DNA from: Rhea pennata
Taxonomy: Eukaryota > Chordata > Aves > Rheiformes > Rheidae
NCBI RefSeq assembly: GCF_028389875.1
Contig: NC_084665.1
Coordinates: 118,934,602 to 118,998,601, forward strand
Length of the DNA: 64,000 nt
Reading direction: 5' to 3'
How positions within the stretch are numbered: the stretch's first letter is position 1; each line of letters begins with the position of its first letter. Of the stretch, positions 46,001 through 58,000 are shown piece after piece. Position numbers and translations under genes: made by a program. The notes beneath the pieces are model-generated. The model was given only the letters and a program-made list of their open reading frames with translations, was not told the DNA's origin and did no database searches.

Positions 46001-49000
46001 TCTCATCTCCCATCTGATGCTCCTCATCTCCTGTCCAGTTTCCCCACTCCTCCGTGGGAGCCTTCCAGTCAGAGTCAAGGTCAATTGCTGAAGGATCATC
46101 TATTAAAATAAGCATATGAATGTTACTTTCAAATCCATATTATTTCCTAGGCTTTTACTAGTAACATAATGTCTGCAAAGAATATTGATCATCTTGCTCT
46201 TTTTTGATGGGATGTTTGAGTGTGCATATGTGCACATGCATTTTAAACATATGTAAATAAGTATACATTGACAGCTAATTCACAATAAATGACTGCAATC
46301 TTCAGGACAGGAATAAAATTAAAAGAAAGGCAAAAAAAAACCCCAAAACAAATAGAGATTCACCAAAAGCCCTCTCAGCCTCCTTTTCAGGAAATAAAGC
46401 TTCACCAAACTGATAGCAGCATGGCCTCTCAAACACTTTCTTTTAATTTCATGGAGAAGGATTCAGGGACATCCAGAAATGTTGGGAGAGACTGCAGGCT
46501 CCATTCTACTTTTTAACAGAGGGACTGTTTCATACACTATTTTCTCTTCCACTCACTGCAACACACCATCCTCATGGCAATTATTACATGGAAGAATAAT
46601 ATTAAAAAGGAATTTATGCATTGTCCTTTTTTCTTCTATAGAAAATAGTACCAAGTGCATTCCTGACTTCACCTTCCTTTCCAATATTTTCTTCTTTAGT
46701 GCAATCTAGAAGGATACTACCATGGCACAGATTTCTAGAGCTCCATAACTTGCAACTCAAAGATGAAATAGGTAATACCTACCTTGCTTTGATTTTGATC
46801 ATTTCATAGGGCCTAAGTAAAAAGCTTTTGAAAACTTTTTAGATCTCTGGATATTCAAGCATCTGGTACCTTTGAAAATCTGGCCTCAAGCCCTCAGCTG
46901 CCTCTCCACAAAGCACTGGCAAATGATCCTCAGATGAGAAAGCAAAACAGATGAGTCTAATTTCTTTGCCTAAATTGAATGAGGTGCAAATAGGCAGATA
47001 AATCAGCATAAGATACTGAAATGCCTATTTGATTATTTTTTAATGTTTTGAATCTAACAGTCTCAAGTCTTACCCTAACAGAGAGAAAGGCTTTGAAAGC
47101 ACAACATGTAATAATAACTCTTAGCTGATCACGTCTCTTAAAATAAAAATGAATATAACAAAATTCCAAGCTGGATGGAAAAACTTCTAGCAGAGCCAAA
47201 ACCAAAAGCATGCTGGGAATGATAAAATAAACCATTTCAAAAAAGTTTCTGTTAAGCTTGCTGCCAAACATGATTATAAACACATTGCTCAAGTTCCTCT
47301 GTTTAAAACCCATCCCTTATATATAGACAGTATTTCTTTCCTTCTTCAAAAGGGAAAGGAACAAGCATTTTCTAATATATTGCCCAATAAAATTCCATCC
47401 TAAATGTTTTAGGCAAATGAATGCATCTATGTTAGAGAGAGGCACAATATAAATGAACGACTTGAATGTGTGAAGACCAGTTCATCTGAATTGTGGTGTG
47501 AGATATCACCACTCAAAATCTTTGGCTGCTTCTCCCCAGTTAGGTTACATATGGTCCTGACTCACAAATTCAGGAGACTTGTGCTGTAGCAGTTTAAGGC
47601 AATACCAATACACACTTTCTACCCCATATCTGTGCCCAACTCAGAGCCCCATCGGCAAAGCAGGGGCGAGAATGCAGTAAGTCTCAGCTCTGTGGCCCTT
47701 GCTGGGTGCATCTCCTGTTGGTTGTCATGAGTGAGCTCTGGCAGCAAATGAAGAGGTGATATATTTGTGTATGCTGCTACTGCTAAAGAGGAGGTAAATT
47801 CTGGCTAGTAGGAGGGAACACAAAATCAGGCAGGGAGCTGGGAAACACCTCTAAGAAAAATTCAGGAATCACAGTCCATCCTGGGCAGCAGCTCTGTCAG
47901 TGGGCACTCTCACGAGAAGTTGAGGGCACATACAAAAAACAGACTGGCCCTTAAGAAACACATCCCAGAGGCCATCACTGTCATTTTCACTTTTTTACAT
48001 GAGTTCTGATCTTTCAAACATAACTTGATATGCTTATTTTTAAGTATAAAGTAGTTTTAATTGCTAACTTCCTGCAATGGGCGTATGTTCATGCTTCACC
48101 CTGGTCCTTTGGGCAAACATGAGCCTCAGGAAGGCAGTGGTGACTCTGCCTTATGTCAAGCATTATGTCACAGAGGAGCTTAAATGCAACCCAGAGTAAA
48201 ATGAAGAGTGCTAAATAATTCTTTATAACTTGCTGGATTTGATTAAATATGCTTACTCTAGAACTCTAGTTTAAAACCTCTCCTGTTCTACAGCTTATTT
48301 CCCTTCCAGCCATGGTGATCTCTCCTGGAATGGCTTTATACTTCAAACAACATCTAATATTTTTAAATTAGCATGTGGTCTTCCCTGGGTTATAAATTCT
48401 CTCACAGGCTAAAACTGGTCAATGGCTCCTTCAATGGCAGAAAACCATAAATATTGTTAGAAAAGGAATGGGCCATTCAGTGAGTAAGTACTCTTCCTGG
48501 AGACAGGAAAGCTCTGATCATCCGGTGGATTTGGCGCTGAAGGAAATGCTCTCTTCCCGCTCATCTATAAGCCAACACCTTGATGATTCCTGTTGGTCAT
48601 TTCTACAAAAGCAATACTATTAAGTTCCACTTCCAGGTAGGTTCTTGTTGGCAACTCACCTCAACCCTCCAGCAGCTCTACTTGGCCAAAGCTCTACCTC
48701 TGTTCCCTTCGGACAGCATCTGCTCTGCATGTGCATCTCGGGGCCAAATTACACACACCCTGTGTAATTAAAATGCTTTAAGATCCTGAAGAGCACTAGC
48801 CTGAAAGTGTCCTCAGAAATCAGGGAGGCTACCAGTGAGCATAATCCAGTTTTCGATTTAATTCAAATCCCTCCTGGTGCAGCGCACCCAAAGGCTCCTG
48901 GTCCTGGCAATACCAGTGAGCAACGAGTTGTCCTGGGAGGTGGAAGGACACCATGTGAGTGCACGCAGGCACCTGAGGCCCCACAGCAGTGGCATCTGGC

Positions 49001-52000
49001 CAAAGGGTATGGTCAGCAGGTTCCTATGCTGGCAGAGGGAGAGTGGAGCTGGGGTACTTATGGACTGAATCTAATTATCTGGCAGCAAGAGCAGCAAGAA
49101 AGTACTGCACCAAAAATCACTCGGTGTCACCAAGAGTCATTTTGGAAAAGAAGGTTAAAATTTTTCAACTCCAGAGTTGTAGCTTCATATCCTAAGATAC
49201 CAGGATGCCTCTTTGTCATGCTTTACCTGAATGTGGTCTGCAGAAAGCTAGGGGAGAAGAGTCCTTCCTCCTGCAGAGCAAAACCCTCAGTACAGTGCAT
49301 ACTATCCATGGTATTGAGTCCTCCTGTGGCTGCTGCAGAAAATCAGTCCCTTTGCAAAGGATGGGCAGCTCTGTAGTGAGCATGGTACTAACCCAGACCC
49401 TTGCTGAGCTTGAGGAACAACTAGAATCGATTCAGCGCAGACAGCAATGTGATACAGATAAAATTTATTGCTACCAACATCTTTGTGGAGGATTCGCTTA
49501 TTTGGCACCTTCCTCTGGAATAATTCAGTAAATGCAAAAGCATCAAGTAAATCCCTGACTGAAGACTTCTTTTGATCTAAATAGAAGCTGCTTATTTCCA
49601 TGAAATGAAACAATTAAAATTCAGTTTAACTCCAGGGCAGAATGAAGGAAAACAGACATAAGACACAGAAGCTTTTTGAATGTCCTAGGGAAAATCTGCC
49701 CCAGCAAGCAAGGTGGATTCATTGGGAAAATGCCGAGTCACAGGTAAAAGACAACCCTCATGGTAACGAGAAATGCTGTATAGAATGTAGGTTCCTGAGA
49801 CAGTTCTGCCAGAGAAGCAGCCAAAGAGACTGCGCCCTGCACTGTCGCTAAAGCAGAAGCCTTCTTAAGTAGAAGCACATGATAAAATTAACATTTGCTT
49901 GCCTTGAAACCAGATATAATTACTCAAAAATAGTCCAACCAGCAACACCGTATAATTTATGCATTTTATACCATTGTAAAACTATTAACATAATCAGCCA
50001 CAATGTATAAGCATTTTGAGACACAGCTAAGCATAAATAATACGTAACCAAAAGCACAGAGGGAAACTTTGGTATAGTTGCACAAAGGCAGGGCTGAAAA
50101 ACACACAAGCAGTACAGCCAGAAAGGTAGGAAGAAAGGATGCAGAACAGGTGGGAGAGATGCCAGGTAGAACCAGAATAACCCTGTGGAACAAGCAAAAA
50201 AGATGCCTGGAGAAATCAGAACAAGTCCTGGTCCTAAAAATAAGATGAATTACACCAGAAGCAGAGGAGATACACCTCCACCCCCTTCTTTTCTTTTTGT
50301 GGCAAGGATGAAAAGCATACAAACACTAACAATGAGGGAAAAAAAGAAGTTGCCTCCTTCAGTGCCTCCTTCCCTTACGAAAAGCTGATGAGCCTAGCCA
50401 CCTTGACCTCTATGACTGGGAGCATCAGTGACTGCAGCTATCAGTGCGAACCAGGTGGCATCAGCTCCCAGACAATTTAGGATAAGCCTGCTAAGGACTA
50501 TTTGGTATATGTTTGAACATGTAGAAATAATGTCTGATCACAGATGCAGACTCAAAGAATGGTTGAGGTGAGGAGGCACCTTTGAAGACCACCTATTTCA
50601 ACCCCCTGCTCAAAACAGGGTTAATTAGAGTAGTTTCTCCAGAGCCATGTCCAGTCAGGTTTTGAGTATCTCCAAGGATGGAGATTCCACAACTCTCTCA
50701 GCAATATAAGCCAGTTTGACCACCATCACAGTAAAAATGTTTTTTTATTACGTTAAATGCAATTTCTTGTATTTCAATTTTTGCCCACTCTTGTCCTTTC
50801 ACTGGGCACCACTGAGAAGAATTTGGCTGTCTTTATTTTCCCCACCAGGTATTTATACCTATTGATCAGATCACCCTAAGCCTTCTCTTATTCAGACTGA
50901 ACACTCTCAGCTCTCTCAGCCTCTCCTTGTATGTGAAATGCTCCAGTCCTTTCATCATCTTCAAGGCCCTTTCCTGGACTCACTCCAGGAGTCTGTACCT
51001 TTCCTGTAGTGGGGAGCCCAGAACTGGACACAGCACTCCAGATGTGATAATGATTAGGAATTAACCATTGGCAGTATGTATCATTAATGAAAGTCAACCT
51101 AGTAAAGTATTGTTCTGAAACTGGTCTGATTTATCAGTCTTTTAAATACCGTCATATCACAGCAACCTCTAATTCCATAATTGCTACCTCTCTCTCTCTC
51201 TTCCCCTTCTCTCTCTCTCTCCATCTCTCTCTCTCTCTCTCTCTTTGTAAATATACATTCAGTTGCAACAACATTTAAGCTTCAAACCATTCCTGAATTA
51301 GGCTGTTATTACCAGTGCTTCACAAAAGGATAATCCGAGGTGGAGGGGGAGCTGGCCCACGCTGCCTGCTCAGTGAGCCAGCAGCCAAGGCAGGCGTCCA
51401 GCCTCCGAGCTCCTTGTTCTGTACCGCCCTGTCCCTGACACAAAGGATCATGATCATTAAGCATACTGATCTGGATTTGATAAAACGACCCCTGCTCCTA
51501 CTGAGGTTATAAAAGGCATTTTTTTAGTTCACAGACCTGCAAGGGCTAACAGGACTTGTTTAACTGTGAAAGAGCTAATTCTGCCTGCAGCACAAACCTT
51601 AATGCCAACCATTACCTCATCTAAATTCAGGGAAAGTGCATTAGTGACACTCCCCTCTGCATCGATATCAAGGCTGAATGATTCAAGGAAAAACCTACTA
51701 CCTCTAAGAAGAAATCTGCTAATGCAGGCAGAAAACCTTTCATTTCTGCTTTCAATCAAAATGCTTCTGCTTACACATCTGCAAGAGCAAGTTGTCAAAT
51801 TTGTTTCTATGCATCCTGCTGTCAGGTACCTCTGGCCCATCCTACTGAGAACAAGGAGCTCTGCCTGGCTTTCCAACAGCAGATCAAATCCAGAGCATGC
51901 CATGTGTGACGTGCCAAATACAATGCAAGGAAATACAGCCAGAGACCTACGTACATCACCTCCCAGCTCCCCGCGCAGAGGAGCCTGTGCTCAGGAGTTA

Positions 52001-55000
52001 CAAAGGGCCTGGCACTCATGAGCAGCTCCTTGGAGGTAAACAAGTACAGTGCTAAGCAGAGGGAAGCTTGCCATTTTCTTTCTTTCTTTTTTTTTTTTTT
52101 TTTTAATAAACTATGTTATTTATAATATCCTCTGATGGCCAAGCTGATGTGTCTGCAGCAGAATCTCAGCTGCTGCTAGGTAGGGATACAAGAAGACTGT
52201 CGCCTTTTTTTCCCTTCTGCATTCAACTACTCCTTTAGCTCAAATAATCAGAGCAGTTAGAACAAAAAGGGGTCTGCTCAGCTCATGAGCCATCCTTCCT
52301 GCAAGAGCAGGGTAGGGCCTCTCAACAACAGGGGTATAAATAGATACCACACTTGATCCTCACCAAAAGGTCAAGAGAAAAGGCCATCTAATACCTTCAC
52401 CAATCATGCCAAATCATTCCAGCCACTCAGGATCTACAACGGCATTTTGAACGATTTAAAAAGTAAAATCAAACACTATCAGACATAAAATGAATGTCAA
52501 CCACTAGAGTTCACTGGGATTTGTCCTTTGCTTCAACAAGGCCTGGCTTTCTGGAGGTCTCAGAGGGTGCGAAGAGCATGCCGCATCTAGCTCTGCATCT
52601 TTATTTTAAGTTTTGACAAAAGCACATGCTGGCTTAACAGTGCTGTGTCCTCCCAGGCACTCTTCCCCATGTGTTCCTGCCAAGTGTGCAACACTGCACC
52701 ACCCCACAAAGCCCAGGCTGGGAGCGGGCTGGGAAGAGGCCACACAGCTCCACCTTCCCCGCTCAACAACATGAGACAGAGAAACACAATGCATCAGTTA
52801 GGAAAATCAAGCCTCACTTTGAATTTGTTTTGAAAATTTAGTAATCTTGGATGATTACTAACACGTGTTTTTTGAAATGCAGAACCCATGTTGCTGGCTC
52901 AGGAGAGCCCTGAGTCCCCTCTGCTGGGTGTGGGGAGGGACACAAGCAGAGGGATCTCTCTGCGCTTGTCGTATTCCGATGCTTATCTGCCAGCCTCTGC
53001 TACAGGCAGTCATAGGAGACAGGGGATCAAGCTGGAAGAGCCTTTAGACGGATCCACTCTGGCTGGTCTCAGCACCCAGAAGCTCTACTGGCATTTTGCC
53101 AGGCAATATGTATGTACTGAAAAAGGCATCATCCCATTTCTGCCACTTTTTAAGAAAAACCTAAATAATACATAATTTCTTACCATTCTCACAGGTCCCA
53201 TGCAGGGCACCTGCTGCTCTGGCTGAGTTTGCAGCAATTCTGGGCATCTGCCTAAAATCAGGCTCAATCTCAACTTCACCCTCACCTCTGCCAACCTGGC
53301 TGAATACGACATGCAGAAAGCAGGCTCTGATTTTTGAAGCTTAGAGAACAGCCTGTAAAGGGTATCAGCAGTATTATGCTCGTTTTTCAGCAGACAATGG
53401 ACAAATGGTCATACCGTGCCCTTGCCACACATCATCTGCTGTGAGGAAAGGTGCGCTGGCCTTCCAACAGCATCTGGAAGGACTGTCCTCAGAGGATTTG
53501 CTCTTCACATTATCTGCAAACAGGAAAAGCAAGTATTTTAACAAAAATAAAACTAAAAACTAAAAGATAATGACGTTATTAAAACCAATCAATCATGCCT
53601 TTATCTGCAAGTTATGTCATGATGCCTGGATGTTATGCAAGTTAAGTCACATGTTAATCTATGCTACTCATCACAGGGGATTTATTAAAGAAGGCTGGAC
53701 AAGGACACTACATCCGTAAGTTTTTGTTGTAACACCCCGCTCAGGAGCACCTACTCCAATAGCAACATTCAGAGTAGTAACTCTGACAAATAGTGCTGGG
53801 GATGTCAAATGGCAGCTATAGCTCCTATAGAACAAAAGCCACATCAAATGAAACCCAATTTAACTCCCAGTGACTTCTGTGAGAAAGTGTCTACTTATTT
53901 TAACAGAAATTCAGCTGGAGCCATAATTACCAAATGCAGTGCTGAAAGCAAGAGTAGAGATGAGAGAAAACTAGTGGAAGAAAACAAGGATAAAGGTTTT
54001 TGGATGATTTTTTCAATGGCTAAAGCAAACCATAGGATTCATCTATCCCCTTCTAAGAGCTGCACATAAAAGAACGGCAGACTTTTTTTTCACATCTGCA
54101 TGATTTTTCTCTTCTTCTTTTCACCTAAAGAAGTCCTTTATTTATGCAGTTTTGCTCTATTGGCTTGATTCTTTGCTGCATAAATGCAGATGTGAACAAA
54201 TACTTCTCTTTGTTGAATACATTAGGAACTGCTTCAATTCACTGATGCAGTGTTGGAAAATAGATGATTAATATGGCAGGCATTATATGGAGTGTAACGC
54301 CTGGCTTTAGCGTAGCATTTCAGCGCTCTAGCTTGCACCATGCAACCTATGCTTAGCGCACAGATGTGTGTGCCTGTGCTTGTTTTTAGCATTCCTATAA
54401 CATTCAGATTTTGCATTCATTGGACACACAGAGCTCCAGGTGAATTCAATCTGAGGTTCTGTTAGGCAGAGAACATATAAACAAGCTTTTGGAAATATTC
54501 AATAGTATATATAGACCAGCCCCCCACCCCCCCCACACACGCATTCCTCCTGCCAGCACTCAGTAACAAGGCAGTGTTTGCTGGCAACAGGCACTATGTC
54601 ACTACAGGAGCGCTCAGAGCTGCGCAATGAAAAGTCCTGACAACTGCAGAGAAGCAAAAGAGAAACTAGAAACAAGACTCCAGATTAACGTAAAACCAAG
54701 AAACACTTTTTCCTTCTCCAGGCCATGCGCTGGCAGGCTCAAGCTGAAACCCCCTAAGTGTACAGAAGAAGAAGCTGCTGGCTGGGTACTCTCTCACGGA
54801 GCCTCTCCAGACTCAGCATCTCAGACCAAGGGAGGCAGCAAATTCCATGAATTTGTTGGTCATTGGAACATACAAAAAAATCACATTGTGGGAGCAAACC
54901 TAACAGAAAAAAAATTTGCTGTAGGGGCAATATTTTTTTTTTATTATTTATAGAGAGGTGAGGCAACAGCTTGGAAAGCGTTCAACAAAACATCCTGACG

Positions 55001-58000
55001 TCACTCCCCAAAATGTTCAGGCATAAGACTGCAAATGTTACCACGCTCTGAAAGGGAAAATGATTAATGAAGTGTGACTCAAAGGGAAAAGAACAACACA
55101 TGAGCACTGGCAGCATACTTTTAAGCCTTCAAGTACCTAAGAAAGTGGAATAAGAATTCGAAGGCAAAGATGGACCACTCACCTAACTCCCTGGACAACT
55201 CTGATAAAGTTCCAAAGGTCACAGGACATGATTTTACTTCTGTAATATCCCATGTACCTGCATTTAAAAAACAAACAAATAGTAATCCAATGTCATATTC
55301 ACAACTGGTGAATGCAGTTTCTACCTGGATTACTGCTACTGAAGGTGAGTCAACACATGGCCTTATATACTGACCAATCTAATCATGAAGCTGGATTGAT
55401 CAGTGAGAGCTTGATGAAAAATGGATGCTTCTGAGAATTAACCAAAAAGTAGTATTAACTACTTTCAATTTTAACTCCTAAAATTGCCCAGAAGTTAGGA
55501 AAAGAGTCCTGAAAGATGTCACAGGTCAAAGTTTCTGCCTATTTTTCTGCCTACTTGTAGTGCTCTAGAATCTACGGTATCCTTCACGGCAGAAATACAT
55601 CAGACATGGCTCTGCCATAAAAATTAAACAATGATGAAAAATGAAAAGTCGTCTAATACTCAAGAGTGACAGGGCTAAAATCAGTGTCTCCAAATATTCA
55701 GGTGCCTGAAGAATGGCCTGGTAATCTGTCCCTTCACTGCTTTAAAGGAATCTGAATGTTTAGAGCTGCACTTCCCGCTTACGTTGCACTGAGAATGTCC
55801 CAGCAGCACAACCAAGGACTGTGCTAAATGAACTTGCTTGGATACCAACAGGAGGTGAAAACTCCTGGGTAAACTCTGCAGGTAAAACAAAGCATTGACA
55901 TGAACAGACTACTTCCAACTGTCAGATACCCAAACACGAATTTAATAACACCCCTGTCTCATACAGCTTTGAAACATGCATATAAACCCACAGAAGACTA
56001 ACTCTGACCTTGAGTGTGCAGCTTTGGACTTTGTTAAGGAACCAAACACTAAACATCTGTGAGTAGAAAACAACTTATACCTACCAGGTAATCTGCAACA
56101 CAGAAGAAATTCCTGCGTTTAACACCCCTATCTCTTTTCATGTTTCCAACATGCTAGAAAATAAGTCACAACTAATAGGGTTCAGCGAAGAGAGTGGACA
56201 ACAGTGTGTGTGTGTATATATATACACCTGGATGATCGTCAACGAGAATGCCTGAGCTAACCTATGCTGCTGGACATGGTAATTCAAGAAACTTTTGCTC
56301 TGCAACACTCTCACTTGAGTGCTTGAACGTGGGCACTCACCTACATTGCAAAAAACATCCTCTTCGAACTGGGAGGGCACAGATTCTTCTGAGGTCTTCA
56401 GTGCAGTCCCGCTCTCTGCCTTTGCCACGAGAGTGCCTTTCCCACTGCCAGCAGTGTCCTCCACCCCGCTCACTGCACGTGGCCACACTGTCCCCTTCTC
56501 ATTCCAGTCAAAGGCCGGCTCGACCACAGAGTTACCCCGTGATGCTCTGCTGGGGTCTTCTGCAGAATAAACATTACCACGGTCTTACTGCTATTTTTAA
56601 CAAAAACTGAGAGTTTATACAGGAGAAATAGTAGAGAAAAGCTTGATCTAAACCTATCAGATGTAATGGCTAGATTCCAACTGAAAATATTTACAGATAC
56701 AAGGACAGTAAAGCAGGCAGGGACATGGAAAGCAGCAAACACAAAGCCCAGGGGGGAAGGCAAGCATCCCGCAGTCTGGCAATGACTCCTACAGGAGATG
56801 ACGCAGCACCACAGCAGGCCTTGGGCGCCCCTTCCTGACTGCAAGGATGACTCAAGGCCTTGAAAGTCCAGCTGAGGAACAACAGAAGCGAAGGAGAGAA
56901 AGCGAACAACAGGATCACCACCCTCTGAGGGAAAGGAAAGCAAACCTCTTGGATGTTGGTAGTTCAAGGCTGCTAGAGCAATCAGTGCTTAGGCATACAC
57001 ACATTAGAAATAATGACAATTATCTTCAACGTCTTTTGTTCTGAAGGATTCCTAAAGCACTTTACAACTCCAGCCTTCGGAAAAGCACAGCATTCCCTGG
57101 GGCTCTGGTGCGGAGAGGATCACTGCTGGCACCAACCCCACTCTACACTGCTTGCTGCTGCTGCTGCTTATTCCCTGCTGGGATACAGCAACCGACACTT
57201 AGCTGGGCTAGAATTCACCCTAGAAGCAGCAAGACCACATTTCTCTGCTTTGTAAATGTTAATGCTAAAAAGGACTGTAACGATCACCTAGTTCAGTCTG
57301 CTACCTAACTCACACTCCTCAATTGCACCAGTAACTTCTGATAAGTTCAACTATGCCCTGCTCCCGTGGGACACTTGCACCTCAGGACAGCAAAGCACTT
57401 CTGCATGCATGTGCTTAGGGGTAACTGTGAACTTAACACATGCAGCTGGCACCACTGATATCAACAGGCCAGCTTATATCAATAAAGAGTCTTCAGCATC
57501 TTAGGCCTGTAGAGATTGTCATATAGACAATTAACTCTTGATAATATAACCCAAATGATAGCTATTTTTAGATCAGAATTTGCTCTGATCTTCAATTTTA
57601 GAAAAGCACCTGAGGGCATCTTAGGATACTGTCTTACTGCAGACAAGTATCCACATTTATCTAGCTCTGTGTCCCAATTCCAAACTTCTATCTTAGCTTT
57701 TAAATTTTATGCATTTCTCTATTACATTAATAGCTTTATCACAGATAATTGAATTATCAAGAAATTTCCAAATGCATTAATTTCATGGCCTGTTTTTATA
57801 TAGAATTTATAGTAACATAATTAGTAGAAATGCATGTAGGCATAAGTGCATGACAGACACTTCAAAATCCCCAGAGGAAACGTGTGGTATGAGTACAAAG
57901 CACTGTTTTATTTTATTTAATCAGAATAACAGTATACTTCCCTTTAGAGCTGTTTACTACCTAGATTTAAGAGCCTTTTTGGAACTAGGCAAATTACACA

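Larger units (their letters stand above)
46100..53414 (-). other. MTDH-like intron between exons E and F (7.3 kb)
   Basis: This is the longest intron of the gene inside the window. It contains the degenerate CR1 fragment and a (CT)n tract. Splice phases of the flanking exons match directly and the joined residues align with MTDH, so no coding exon need be missing here. Confidence 0.65.

Noticed and set aside
48807..49376. 189-codon plus-strand frame
   Set aside because: No recognisable domain and no splice context, inside an intron of the MTDH-like gene. Treated as chance.
51529..51903. 124-codon minus-strand frame
   Set aside because: No match to MTDH or any family I recognise; low-information sequence inside an intron.
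53184..53251. Possible 68-nt MTDH-like exon with a very good donor (GAATG|GTAAGA)
   Set aside because: Its length would break the frame between exons E and F, which already join in phase and align with MTDH. It may be a cryptic or poison exon.
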